Source: Brevibacillus massiliensis (lineage in GTDB: Bacteria; Bacillota; Bacilli; Brevibacillales; Brevibacillaceae). Taken from it: a stretch of 64,000 nt of DNA. The position numbers and the translations under genes are program-made. The stretch is from the NCBI RefSeq assembly GCF_000311785.1, contig NZ_HE978539.1, positions 213,955 to 277,954 of the forward strand, read 5' to 3'. Of this stretch, positions 55,829-63,888 are shown piece by piece; position 1 is the first letter of the stretch; each line of letters begins with the position of its first letter. Below the pieces are notes generated by a model, which ran no database searches, had not been told where the DNA came from, and saw only the letters and a list, made by a program, of their open reading frames with translations.

Positions 55829-56238
55829 GAATAAAACCGGTGTCCTGCGTCCTTTTGCTTTGGTGAAGATGGAATCCGAGAAAAGTGGGTGAGCTTCGTT
55901 CGTGGCACGCCAGCGGGGAAGCTGGACTGATCGTCTACACTCCAAAAAACGGCACGTCGACCAAAAATGACTGGGAGTAACTCAACGCAGGATTTGGTCG
56001 ACAAGCGTGTGCCGTTTTTTTTCGTTCCGACTGGGTAGGCGTTGCCAAGGCCTGCGCTCGCTCCATTTTTCTCTACTATACCGTGATTGACTGACTTGCA
56101 ACTTTTCCTTTCGTCTTCTCACATTCCAGCCGGGGTTATGGCCGATGATGGCGCCCCGACGTTTTGCCGGGCGGCAAGTTGGACAATCTGGCAGCTCGCT
56201 TCGTAAACAGGACTTCCCTTTCATTGGTGCACATCTGG
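55829..56238. other. Intergenic region with a gene-end relic and hairpin
   Basis: A frame at 55885-55980 encodes GLIVYTPKNGTSTKNDWE, recalling the phosphodiester glycosidase pattern LxLYTPxYGxSTxTNxW; it is probably a relic and too short to call. Beyond 56022 no gene or signal was recognised up to the deacetylase end at 56239. Confidence 0.3.
55948..56022 (+). terminator. Two-part hairpin followed by T8
   Basis: AACGGCAC (55948-55955) with GTGCCGTT (56009-56016) and GTCGACC (55956-55962) with GGTCGAC (55996-56002) form a nested stem with a 6-base bulge, followed by TTTTTT. It is terminator-like for the orphan ATPase transcript, although the loop is unusually long. Confidence 0.5.
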
Positions 56239-56931
56239 TTACTTCCCTTGCTCCAACAGCTGGCTGACCGTCACAAAGCGATACCCTTTGGAGCGCAGGT
56301 CGGCGATCAAGTCCTGCAGGGCGGCCAACGTCTGTTTCTGATTGCGGCCGCCGTCGTGGAACAGTACGATATCGCCAAGGGAGACGTTGTTCTTTACGCT
56401 GTCGGCGATCACGGCAGCGGTTCGCCGCAGCGACCAATCGCGGGGGTCCACCGACCAGAGGATCAGGTCGTAGCCGGTCAATTGAACAGCGCTGCGTACG
56501 TCGTGCGTCATGACTCCGCCAGCCGGGCGGTAATACTGGCAGAGGACGCCGGTCGTTTTCAGGATGGATTTTTCCGCCCGCTTGATGTCGTCGTAAATCT
56601 CCTGTTCCGTCGCCCGGTTCAAGTCGTGGTGATAATAGCCGTGGTTGCCGATTTCATGCCCGGCTGCCCTGATTCTTTGGGCGATCTTGGGGTATTTGTC
56701 CACCTCCGAGCCAAGGACGAAGAAAGTGGCGGGGACACCGTTTTTCTGCAGCGCTTTTAAGATGAGCGGCGTGTAATACGGATCGGGTCCGTCATCGAAA
56801 GTAAGCGCGACGACTTTCTTTTTCGTGTCAATCCGATGGATGGGATTGCCGATCGCGCTGTCGGCGAATCCCACGGCAGCATGCAGGCAGACTGAAGCGA
56901 TCAAAGACGCACAGAGCAAGAGACGCTTCAA
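56239..56931 (-). CDS. Secreted polysaccharide deacetylase
   Basis: NodB-domain protein of 230 residues with an N-terminal signal peptide (LLLCASLIASVCLHAAVGFA). Motif 1 TFDDGPD (catalytic base and metal Asp), motif 2 HEIGNHGYYHHDL (H-x3-H metal ligands), motif 3 YYRPAGGVMTHD, motif 4 LWSVDPRDW and motif 5 DIVLFHDGG are all present. It probably removes N-acetyl groups from peptidoglycan or chitin-like polymers outside the cell. Monocistronic on the minus strand. Confidence 0.92.
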   Translation of the reverse strand: MKRLLLCASLIASVCLHAAVGFADSAIGNPIHRIDTKKKVVALTFDDGPDPYYTPLILKALQKNGVPATFFVLGSEVDKYPKIAQRIRAAGHEIGNHGYYHHDLNRATEQEIYDDIKRAEKSILKTTGVLCQYYRPAGGVMTHDVRSAVQLTGYDLILWSVDPRDWSLRRTAAVIADSVKNNVSLGDIVLFHDGGRNQKQTLAALQDLIADLRSKGYRFVTVSQLLEQGK

Positions 56932-57086
56932 GGTGTGTCACTCCTTTCCGCGAAATGTCCCTTTTAGCTTCACCGCCGTCCTGGATTTCATGCTTCCGCT
57001 GCTTCCTGCACAGGGGGCAATTTCTGACAAACGAATCAGGCGGTTATGGTACAATGAATGGAGCGAAAGAGAAGGGAGAGAGTAGC

Positions 57087-57887
57087 GTGGAGATCAACGG
57101 ACTGCTGCACGGTTTGGTTCACGATTATCACGGGAAGGACAACCCGGTTGAATACTATCTGAAAATAGAAGAAACAAGACTTCCGCTGAATGAGCTGTTG
57201 GGGGAAGAACTGACGCTTACATATTTGGGCGAGAAGAATTGTATTGCCTGCGGGCGCAAAACGAACAAGACATTTAACAACGGGTACTGTTACCCCTGCT
57301 TCACCAAGCTGCCGGAAAACGATCTGTGCATCGTCAAGCCGCACGAATGCCACTTTGACCAAGGCACCTGCCGCGACGCCAGCTTTGGCGAAACGCACTG
57401 CATGATCCCTCACTACGTCTACCTGGCGCTGTCCAGCGACGTCAAGGTAGGGCTGACCAGGAAGCATAACGAATTGAAGCGCTGGGTAGACCAGGGGGCA
57501 ATTCGCGCCATTCCCATCGCCGAGCTGCCGACCAGACGGATGGCCGGAGAACTGGAGTTTCACCTCAGCCAGTACCTCCCGGACAAGACCAATTGGCGAA
57601 AAATGCTCAAGGGGGAGGTAACCGAGGTGGATCTGCTGGCGATTCGCGACGAAGTGTACACCTACTTCCCCGAAGAGTTTAAGCCGTTCCGGCTGCGGGA
57701 GGACGAATGGGTCGAGATTACCTATCCGATTTTGGACAGCCTGGATAAAATTACCTCTTTATCGTTGGACAAGCAGGAGACCGTAAAGGGAAAGTTAATC
57801 GGGATGAAAGCACAGTATCTGATCTTGGATACCGGGGTGTTTCACACTCGCAAACACGCCGGATATCAGATTCGCGTATCTGCATAA
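57087..57887 (+). CDS. DUF2797 protein with zinc-ribbon-like Cys pairs
   Basis: A 266-residue protein of the DUF2797 type, no characterised role. Residues ~48-70 carry CIACGRKTNKTF, NGYCYPCF, two CxxC pairs suggesting a zinc ribbon; CHFDQGTC and HC follow. HYVYLALSSDVKVGLTR, then RWVDQGA, then AGELEFHLSQ reads like a GIY-YIG nuclease core (GIY strand, YIG strand, Arg, Glu); this is an inference. GTG 57087 follows GGGAGAG; the longer frame upstream is not conserved-looking. Confidence 0.7.
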   Translation: MEINGLLHGLVHDYHGKDNPVEYYLKIEETRLPLNELLGEELTLTYLGEKNCIACGRKTNKTFNNGYCYPCFTKLPENDLCIVKPHECHFDQGTCRDASFGETHCMIPHYVYLALSSDVKVGLTRKHNELKRWVDQGAIRAIPIAELPTRRMAGELEFHLSQYLPDKTNWRKMLKGEVTEVDLLAIRDEVYTYFPEEFKPFRLREDEWVEITYPILDSLDKITSLSLDKQETVKGKLIGMKAQYLILDTGVFHTRKHAGYQIRVSA

Positions 57888-57918
57888 GAAACGGTAATGG
57901 AAAGCGGGGGGATAAACC

Positions 57919-58278
57919 ATGACGATCAAAGCGTATCTGTACGATAAATGCGGCACGTGCCGGAAGGCCAAACAGTGGCTGCGAAACGCCGGTGTGGACT
58001 TTACGGAAATCCCCATCGTGGAGCAGCCGCCAAGCAAGGATGAACTGCGCCGGATGTGGCAGAACAGCGGCCTGGACTTGAAGAAGTTTTTCAATACCAG
58101 CGGCCAGCTGTACCGGGAGCTGAACGTAAAGGAACGCCTGCCGCAGATGAGCGAAGAAGAGATGCTGGAGCTCTTGGCCTCTCACGGAAAGCTGTTGAAA
58201 CGGCCGCTGATCACGGACGGTCAGCGCGTTACCGTCGGATTTAAAGAGCCGGAGATGGAAATTTGGCGTCAGCACTAG
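57919..58278 (+). CDS. ArsC/Spx-family thioredoxin-fold protein (YusI-like)
   Basis: A 119-residue ArsC-family protein: YLYDKCGTCRKAKQWLRNAG has a CxxC at residues 11-14, and KRPLITDGQRVTVGFKE is the cis-Pro region. The family Arg triad of arsenate reductases is not evident, so arsenate reduction is doubtful. In B. subtilis the relative YusI is next to gcvH; here gcvH lies 1.3 kb downstream. GGGGGG precedes the ATG. Confidence 0.85.
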   Translation: MTIKAYLYDKCGTCRKAKQWLRNAGVDFTEIPIVEQPPSKDELRRMWQNSGLDLKKFFNTSGQLYRELNVKERLPQMSEEEMLELLASHGKLLKRPLITDGQRVTVGFKEPEMEIWRQH

Positions 58279-58336
58279 GCAGATTTTATGAATAAAACAA
58301 AAGCCTTGCGGGTATGATGATAGAGGTGACGAGAAG

Positions 58337-58376
58337 AACCTGCTTCTGCCAGGGGCCTCGATAGAAGGTTTTTTTA
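58337..58376 (+). terminator. Terminator between the ArsC-like and peroxiredoxin genes
   Basis: AACCT-GC-TTCT pairs with AGAAGGTT, with an inner GCC/GGC pair, followed by TTTTTTT. Confidence 0.6.
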
Positions 58377-58394
58377 TTGAAAATGATTCCTACT

Positions 58395-58409
58395 TTATAT
58401 TGACTATAA
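58395..58409. promoter_or_regulatory. PerR-like box upstream of the peroxiredoxin gene
   Basis: TTATATTGACTATAA matches the PerR consensus TTATAATNATTATAA at 12 of 14 defined positions and overlaps the -35 element, the right place for repression. Confidence 0.6.
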
Positions 58410-58429
58410 ATAGGCTTGTTTGTTATGAT
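58400..58429 (+). promoter_or_regulatory. Sigma-A-type promoter of the peroxiredoxin gene
   Basis: TTGACT (58400-58405), 18-base spacer, TATGAT (58424-58429). Confidence 0.75.
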
Positions 58430-58463
58430 ATCTCTGTACTTAAGTTTAGAGGAGGTCATTTAC

Positions 58464-59012
58464 ATGGCACAACGTTTGGTTGGTTTGCCCGCACCTGACT
58501 TTACAATGGAAACCGCTCTTGGCAACGGTAAGGACTTCGGAAAAGTATCCCTGTCCGACTACCGCGGAAAATGGTTGGTCTTGTTCTTCTATCCGGCCGA
58601 CTTTACTTTCGTTTGCCCGACGGAGATCATTGCACTGAGCGATTCTTATGAAGACTTCAAGGATCTGGATGCGGACGTTTTAGCTGTTTCCACCGACTCG
58701 ATCCACTCCCACCGCGCTTGGATCAACACTCCTCGCGACCAAAACGGTCTTGGCGGATTAAACTATCCAATCGCTGCCGACTTCTTGAAAACAGTCGCTC
58801 GCGACTACGGCGTGCTGGATGAAGAAAAAGGGGTTGCATTCCGCGGCCTGTTCATCATCGATCCGGAAGGCATTCTGCGCTATCAGGTAGTAACTGACCT
58901 GAACATCGGACGCTCCGTTGATGAGACCCTGCGCGTGCTGCAAGCACTGCAATCGGGCGGTCTCTGCGCTGCCAACTGGCGCCCAGGCGACAAACATCTG
59001 GAAGCGAAGTAA
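58464..59012 (+). CDS. Typical 2-Cys peroxiredoxin (YkuU/AhpC-TSA family)
   Basis: Thiol peroxidase of 182 residues reducing peroxides in the cytoplasm. The peroxidatic Cys (C51) is in DFTFVCPTEI; the resolving Cys is in SGGLCAANWRPGD near residue 168. FFIDPEG-like GLFIIDPEGILRYQV and the catalytic Arg/Thr context are normal. GAGGAGG precedes ATG 58464. It sits behind a PerR-like box and is followed by a YkuV-like thioredoxin, the same pairing as ykuU-ykuV in B. subtilis. Confidence 0.93.
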   Translation: MAQRLVGLPAPDFTMETALGNGKDFGKVSLSDYRGKWLVLFFYPADFTFVCPTEIIALSDSYEDFKDLDADVLAVSTDSIHSHRAWINTPRDQNGLGGLNYPIAADFLKTVARDYGVLDEEKGVAFRGLFIIDPEGILRYQVVTDLNIGRSVDETLRVLQALQSGGLCAANWRPGDKHLEAK

Positions 59013-59035
59013 GAAACGGACAGACGTACAAAAAA

Positions 59036-59068
59036 GGGATCTAACCAAGTGCTGTTAGGTCCTTTTTT
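59036..59068 (+). terminator. Terminator after the peroxiredoxin gene
   Basis: GGATCTAAC and GTTAGGTCC form a 9-bp stem (one G-T pair) followed by TTTTTT. Confidence 0.85.
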
Positions 59069-59109
59069 CTCATTTATTCTTTTACATAATTAGAAGGGAG
59101 ATGTGTTTC

Positions 59110-59562
59110 ATGCGCTTACGCGAAGAGTTGCCTGATTTCCCCGGGATTACGGAATGGGTAAACGGCCAGGTGTCAAAAGCGGATTTGGCAGGAAAACCCC
59201 TGCTCGTCCACTTCTGGTCTGTCAGCTGCCATATGTGCAAGGAATCCCTGCCGCAAATCAACGAGTGGCGGGAAAAATACGCGGAGCACAACCTGCAGGT
59301 CGTAGGGATTCACATGCCGCGTTCCGAGGCGGACACCGACATCAACAAGATTAAAGAGACCATCGAACAGTACGAACTGATCCATCCGATCGCCATCGAC
59401 AACCAGATGACAACGACGGATGCCTTCCAAAACGAGTACGTGCCGGCGTATTACCTGTTTGACGAGTCCCTTCAGCTTCGCCACTTCCAGGCCGGCGAGA
59501 AAGGGTTGAATCTGGTGAAAAAACGCTTGCACCGAATTTTGGGGATTCAAGAGGAATCCTAG
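59110..59562 (+). CDS. Thioredoxin-like thiol-disulfide oxidoreductase (YkuV-like)
   Basis: TlpA/ResA-fold protein of 150 residues without a signal peptide, so probably cytoplasmic. Active site WSVSCHMCKESLP (CxxC), then VVGIHMPRSEADTDINKIKE and cis-Pro YVPAYYLFD. It is likely the reductant partner of the upstream peroxiredoxin, as suggested by the ykuU-ykuV arrangement. ATG 59110 follows GAAGGGAG. A terminator separates the two genes, so they may be transcribed independently. Confidence 0.88.
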   Translation: MRLREELPDFPGITEWVNGQVSKADLAGKPLLVHFWSVSCHMCKESLPQINEWREKYAEHNLQVVGIHMPRSEADTDINKIKETIEQYELIHPIAIDNQMTTTDAFQNEYVPAYYLFDESLQLRHFQAGEKGLNLVKKRLHRILGIQEES

Positions 59563-59620
59563 ATCGTTTGTCCAATATACTATGGGATATGACTGATGGA
59601 TGAATAGGAGGATTGTGAAG

Positions 59621-60001
59621 ATGGAATTTCCAAAAGAGCTGCGTTACAGTGAAGAGCACGAATGGGTGCGTGTCGAAGGAAATAAAGTGTACATCGGCAT
59701 CACCTCGTTCGCACAATCCGAACTGGGGGATATCGTGTTTGTGGAGCTGCCGGAAGTTGGAGCGACGATCAAGCAGGACGAACCGTTTGGCAGTGTTGAA
59801 TCGGTAAAGACGGTATCCGAGCTGTACGCTCCTGTCAGTGGAAAAGTGTTGGAGGTAAACGCGGCATTGGAGTCGGAGCCGGAACTGGTAAACAGTTCAC
59901 CGTATGAGAAGGCGTGGATGATCGTTGTCGAGTTGTCGGATCCGAGCGAGTTGGACAAATTGATGGATGCGGACAAATACGCAGCGATGGTGAAAGAGTA
60001 A
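59621..60001 (+). CDS. gcvH: Glycine cleavage system H protein
   Basis: Lipoyl carrier of 126 residues: [20 protein letters not shown], the lipoylated Lys in [18 protein letters not shown], and [15 protein letters not shown]. It carries the aminomethyl group in glycine cleavage and, in Bacillus, also serves as lipoyl donor. AGGAGG precedes ATG 59621. The other gcv genes are not in the window. Confidence 0.96.
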   Translation: MEFPKELRYSEEHEWVRVEGNKVYIGITSFAQSELGDIVFVELPEVGATIKQDEPFGSVESVKTVSELYAPVSGKVLEVNAALESEPELVNSSPYEKAWMIVVELSDPSELDKLMDADKYAAMVKE

Positions 60002-60012
60002 GCTATCCTTTG

Positions 60013-60038
60013 AGGTCGGACGTTCGTCCGATCTTTTC
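60013..60038 (+). terminator. Terminator after gcvH
   Basis: GGTCGGACG-TT-CGTCCGATC hairpin followed by TTTTCC. Confidence 0.75.
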
Positions 60039-60043
60039 CTTTG

Positions 60044-60118
60044 GTCGATAGGAATTTATAAATTTTGCCCTATCGACATAAGTGCAACTAAGGCTCCGCC
60101 CAAAAGCTCGGCGGAGCC
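60044..60118. repeat. Paired inverted repeats downstream of gcvH
   Basis: GTCGATAGG (60044-60052) and CCTATCGAC (60069-60077) are a perfect 9-bp inverted repeat whose loop contains AATTTATAAATT. GGCTCCGCC (60092-60100) and GGCGGAGCC (60110-60118) form a second perfect 9-bp stem. Together they look like a small mobile or REP-like element, or the end of a lost IS. Identity unknown. Confidence 0.5.
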
Positions 60119-60321
60119 AAGTTTTCTAAGATATTTGCGTTCGAACTAGTCCAAAAATACTAGTCAAGGCGGTTGTTTTCCGATAGAATGGCAGTAATCG
60201 GCTGCCTGTTTCAATTGGATAAAATGGTATGTTTTTAACCTGGCGGAAAGGGGCGTGGTAGGATACAATCAATAAAAAACGCAATGAGGTAAAGACTCAT
60301 AGCGGCTGGGAGGGAGAGTCA

Positions 60322-60753
60322 ATGAGTTTTTGTTGTGGCGCAGGCATGCTTGGTTCTTTTGGTACCGTTCGCCATTACAAGACTTTGGTTCACAATGTGC
60401 CAGTCATGTACTGCCCTGTTTGCAATCGTTTGGAAGTTCTCCCCGCTATTGAAGGAGAATTTGAGATCCTGGTAGAATACGCTCAAGGTGATAACGCTCC
60501 GGAAGTCGATTTCCGCGATTTCGTGAGCATTGACAATATGCCCCATTTATTCGATAATTGCACAATGACTGATGAAGGTAACTACGCAGAAGTCTTGAAA
60601 CAACAGATTGATATCGCCCTTGACTTGATGGGTGTGGCGAAGGACCTGGACGACAGCGATTGGCGGGATCAGCTGAAAGCGCGCCTGACCAAACTGAGCC
60701 AGCGTTTGCGCCAGTACAACAAGCGCAAGGAAATCTCACAGCGGAGCGCCTAA
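60322..60753 (+). CDS. Uncharacterised Cys-containing 143-residue protein
   Basis: Not recognised. The N-terminus MSFCCGAGMLGSFG and YCPVCNRLEVLP contain CC and CxxC pairs that could bind zinc, with the layout of small YgiT-like zinc-finger proteins. An acidic middle (GDNAPEVDFRDFVS) and a basic helical tail (LKARLTKLSQRLRQYNKRK) follow. GGGAGGGAG precedes the ATG. No operon partner is evident. Confidence 0.65.
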   Translation: MSFCCGAGMLGSFGTVRHYKTLVHNVPVMYCPVCNRLEVLPAIEGEFEILVEYAQGDNAPEVDFRDFVSIDNMPHLFDNCTMTDEGNYAEVLKQQIDIALDLMGVAKDLDDSDWRDQLKARLTKLSQRLRQYNKRKEISQRSA

Positions 60754-60826
60754 TCGCTCACAAGCTTTTGTCAGCCATCCAGAATGAATCGTCGAAGAAT
60801 TGCTTGCCATTGGGAGGATTATGCGA

Positions 60827-61219
60827 ATGCTTCATTTGCAACGCGTTCATCACATCGCGCTGAATTGCCGCGATGTAATGAAGGTAGCGGTTTTTTTTAA
60901 GGAGATCCTGGAGGTGCCAATTGATCTCAGCCAGGTATCGGAAACAGATCCGCTTTACTTTCAAGTCGGTCAGGAAACCCGGATTGGCCTGCATCCATAC
61001 AGCAGCGAGGGACAAAACGGTATCGGGCAAGTTGACCACATCGCTTTTTCTGTTGCCAGCCGGGCAGAGCTGGATTACTTGGTTGATAAGTTGGAAGCAG
61101 AAAACATCTGCTATCGCGGACCGATTGAGCGTCCGCAAAGCTACAATCTCTACTTTGAAACCCCCGATGGGCATCATCTGGAGGTCAGATTGGATAAAGA
61201 CGAAAACGATGACACTTGA
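60827..61219 (+). CDS. VOC-superfamily (glyoxalase/bleomycin-resistance fold) protein
   Basis: A 130-residue protein of two beta-alpha-beta-beta-beta modules. Metal-ligand positions fit HHIALNCRDV (His), DHIAFSV (His) and LYFETPDGHHLEVRL (Glu). The reaction is unknown; the family includes glyoxalase I, epimerases and thiol transferases. ATG 60827 is nine bases after GGGAGG; ATG 60821 is possible but too close. Confidence 0.82.
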   Translation: MLHLQRVHHIALNCRDVMKVAVFFKEILEVPIDLSQVSETDPLYFQVGQETRIGLHPYSSEGQNGIGQVDHIAFSVASRAELDYLVDKLEAENICYRGPIERPQSYNLYFETPDGHHLEVRLDKDENDDT

Positions 61220-61237
61220 ACGCGATCAAGACATCAG

Positions 61238-61272
61238 AACGCTTCCGCTCTGCGATAACGGAGGCGTTTTTC
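61238..61272 (+). terminator. Terminator after the VOC protein gene
   Basis: AACGCTTCCG and CGGAGGCGTT form a 10-bp stem with one G-T pair, followed by TTTTTC. Confidence 0.8.
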
Positions 61273-61472
61273 GTCTTCTCCTTCTTTCATACCCCTAAAA
61301 TAAATGCCTGAAACCACTTTCAGTATAAAATTGTTATTTTTCTTATTTGAAGGAAAGTGTCGATACTTTCTTCTCGGCACTGACAGTGAGCGACACAACT
61401 TCCCTCTGCTCGTCAAAGGATTCGACCCGCCTGTCTGCGAATGGGAAGGAAGTAGTCCGAGGAGGTGGCCAG

Positions 61473-61823
61473 ATGGTCGGTTCGCTTCTTTCCTTGCTGG
61501 AGGCGTTTCGCGAACGGTTGGAGCAAAAAGCGTTTCTTTCCGCGTTGACCCATGGCTGGGAGCGGCGGGTTCAGGTAATGGCCCTGGACAGCGGGACCAG
61601 CTACTTTCTTACGTTTTGCCAAGGCAGGGTGGATGTGACGCAGGGTGCTGCCGATATGGCTGCCGATCTGCTGGTAAGCGGGGCGGAGCGGGATTTGCGC
61701 TGTCTATTCGCAGGAGAACGGCTTGCCTATCTCTACGCGCGCGAGGCAGTGGCCCTGCGGGGGACAGTGCGCGACCAGTTGAAATGGGACGCGCTGCTTC
61801 GCCTGACTGCAAAGAGCGTGTAG
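61473..61823 (+). CDS. SCP2-like sterol-transfer-fold protein
   Basis: A 116-residue protein resembling SCP2 lipid-binding domains: RRVQVMALDSGTSYFLTFCQ, GAADMAADLLVSGAERDLRC, then REAVALRGTVRDQLKWDALL. The ligand is unknown. ATG 61473 is chosen from GAGGAGGTG; the in-frame ATG at 61347 would add a non-conserved-looking segment. Confidence 0.7.
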   Translation: MVGSLLSLLEAFRERLEQKAFLSALTHGWERRVQVMALDSGTSYFLTFCQGRVDVTQGAADMAADLLVSGAERDLRCLFAGERLAYLYAREAVALRGTVRDQLKWDALLRLTAKSV

Positions 61824-62144
61824 GGCGGTCCATCGTTTTATCAGGGGATGGCAGCAGGGCAGAACGATTTTCGGTATGTCCAGAGGAAGCAGGAGGGCAC
61901 AAACGGGCAGGGTGTGCGGCAATGCCGTCATTCTGCCCGTTATTTTACGCTTTGTCTCGGTGATCGGTGCGGGTTATTTTCTGCTTTCAAGGCAACAATA
62001 TGCATGAAAACCGGGTCTTCAAATATTTTTCACATCTTCGGCCAAAATTATGTGGCTTAATTCGTTTAATGTGATATACTAATTACATCAATCGATCAAA
62101 TAGACAATCACATTGTGTGAATCCGGGGAAGGGGATCGTACAAT
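61824..62144. other. Intergenic region upstream of pckA
   Basis: Contains the hairpin at 61902-61945 and an AT-rich stretch with TATACT (62075-62080) as candidate -10 for pckA without a convincing -35. No gene seen. Confidence 0.5.
61902..61945 (+). terminator. Terminator-like hairpin after the SCP2-like gene
   Basis: AACGGGCAG (61902-61910) and CTGCCCGTT (61933-61941) form a perfect 9-bp stem, with an inner TGCGGCA/TGCCG arm, followed by ATTTTA. Confidence 0.7.
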
Positions 62145-63722
62145 ATGGAAGCGAAGACAGCCAAACGACTAACTGACGTACTCGAAAAAGCTCATGTACA
62201 ATACAACATGCCAGTAGCCAAATTGGTGGAGACCGCAATCGCGCGGGGGGAAGGTGTGCTGACTGATAAAGGTGCGTTTAATGCGCTCACAGGAAAGTTT
62301 ACTGGCCGATCCCCGAAAGATAAATTTATTGTAGACGAATCGTCAGTTCGTGACAAGATCAACTGGGGGCCGGTCAATCAGCCGATCACCAGTGAAAAAT
62401 TTGAACGCCTGCACGCAGATGTCATGGACTATTTGGAACAGAAAGAGCTGTTCGTCTTTGACGGCTACGCCGGCGCGGACGAGAAGTACCGCCTGCCGAT
62501 CCGCGTGATCAATGAATACGCTTGGCACAACCTGTTTGCCCGCCAACTGTTCATTCGTCCGACGGAAGGGGAATTGGCTGGCCATCAGCCGGAGTTTACC
62601 GTGGTTTCGGCTCCTGGATTTAAAGCGGATCCCGCCGTCCATGGAACCAACTCGGAGACGTTTATTATCATCAGTTTCGAGCGGAAAATGGTTTTGATCG
62701 GCGGTACGGAGTACGCCGGCGAAATGAAGAAGTCGATTTTCAGCATCATGAACTACCTGCTGCCGGAGCAAAATGTGCTGTCGATGCACTGCTCGGCAAA
62801 CGTCGGCAAAGACGGAGATGTCGCCCTGTTCTTCGGCCTTTCGGGAACCGGGAAGACAACGCTGTCGGCTGACCCTGAGCGCTTTCTGATCGGTGACGAC
62901 GAGCACGGTTGGTCCGATCGCGGCGTGTTCAACATCGAAGGGGGATGCTATGCCAAGTGCATTCGCCTGTCGGAAGAGGGAGAGCCGCAGATTTGGAAGG
63001 CGATTCAGTTTGGCGCGGTGTTGGAAAACGTCGACGTCGACCCGCAAACCCGCCGGGCAGACTACGACAGTGATCGCTACACGGAAAACACGAGGGCAGC
63101 TTACCCGCTGGATGCCATCCCAGGTGCGGTCATTCCCAGTGTAGGCGGACATCCGGAGACGATCATCTTCCTGACGGCCGACTCCTTCGGGGTGATCCCG
63201 CCAATTTCCAAGCTGACCCGCGACCAAGCGATGTACCACTTCCTGTCTGGGTATACCAGCAAGATGGCGGGAACGGAACGCGGCGTCACCACCCCGCAAA
63301 CGGAGTTTTCCACCTGCTTCGGTGCGCCGTTCTTGCCGCTTCGTCCGCTGGTCTACGCCGAAATGCTCGGCAAAAAGATCGACGAGAGGGGAGCACGCGT
63401 CTACCTGGTCAACACAGGCTGGACCGGCGGCCCGGTCGGCGTCGGCAAACGGATGAACCTTGCGTACACCCGCGCAATGGTAACGGCTGCCCTGAATGGT
63501 GAGCTGGAAAAGGCCGAATTTGTCACCGATCCGGTGTTTGGCGTTCAAGTGCCCACCACTTGCCCGGGAGTCCCGGCTGAGGTTCTCCAGCCGCGTGACA
63601 CGTGGGCAGACAAGGAAGCTTATGACAGGCAGGCCAAGGAATTGGTGAGCCGATTCGCCGAAAACTTTGCGAAAAAATTCCCGGATGCCACCGACATCGT
63701 AAAGGCTGGCCCCAAACTGTAA
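62145..63722 (+). CDS. pckA: Phosphoenolpyruvate carboxykinase (ATP)
   Basis: Gluconeogenic enzyme of 525 residues converting oxaloacetate and ATP to PEP, CO2 and ADP. N-terminal [19 protein letters not shown], substrate region [17 protein letters not shown], kinase-1a P-loop [17 protein letters not shown], kinase-2 [20 protein letters not shown] and [15 protein letters not shown] are all present. GGGGAAGGGG precedes the ATG. Flanked by terminators, so monocistronic. Confidence 0.97.
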   Translation: MEAKTAKRLTDVLEKAHVQYNMPVAKLVETAIARGEGVLTDKGAFNALTGKFTGRSPKDKFIVDESSVRDKINWGPVNQPITSEKFERLHADVMDYLEQKELFVFDGYAGADEKYRLPIRVINEYAWHNLFARQLFIRPTEGELAGHQPEFTVVSAPGFKADPAVHGTNSETFIIISFERKMVLIGGTEYAGEMKKSIFSIMNYLLPEQNVLSMHCSANVGKDGDVALFFGLSGTGKTTLSADPERFLIGDDEHGWSDRGVFNIEGGCYAKCIRLSEEGEPQIWKAIQFGAVLENVDVDPQTRRADYDSDRYTENTRAAYPLDAIPGAVIPSVGGHPETIIFLTADSFGVIPPISKLTRDQAMYHFLSGYTSKMAGTERGVTTPQTEFSTCFGAPFLPLRPLVYAEMLGKKIDERGARVYLVNTGWTGGPVGVGKRMNLAYTRAMVTAALNGELEKAEFVTDPVFGVQVPTTCPGVPAEVLQPRDTWADKEAYDRQAKELVSRFAENFAKKFPDATDIVKAGPKL

Positions 63723-63740
63723 ATCTTCTGTCACATGGCA

Positions 63741-63780
63741 AAAACCTTCGCTTGGCCTTGCTTGCCGGCGAAGGTTTTTT
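63741..63780 (+). terminator. Terminator after pckA
   Basis: AAAACCTTCGC and GCGAAGGTTTT form an 11-bp stem, followed by further T. Confidence 0.88.
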
Positions 63781-63888
63781 TGCGTGCGAGCCGTTCCCTT
63801 GCACAACCGGCAGATTCTGATACACTAAATGGGTATGGATCAACAAGTGTGAACATGTAGATTTCATGTAGGAAAGGAGAGGCTGCCG

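Larger units (their letters stand above)
60002..60321. other. Intergenic region with three successive inverted repeats
   Basis: Holds a terminator-like hairpin (60013-60038), a GTCGATAGG inverted repeat (60044-60077) and a GGCTCCGCC hairpin (60092-60118). The remaining bases up to the next start at 60322 show no recognised gene; GGGAGGGAG just before 60322 is a ribosome binding site. Confidence 0.6.
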
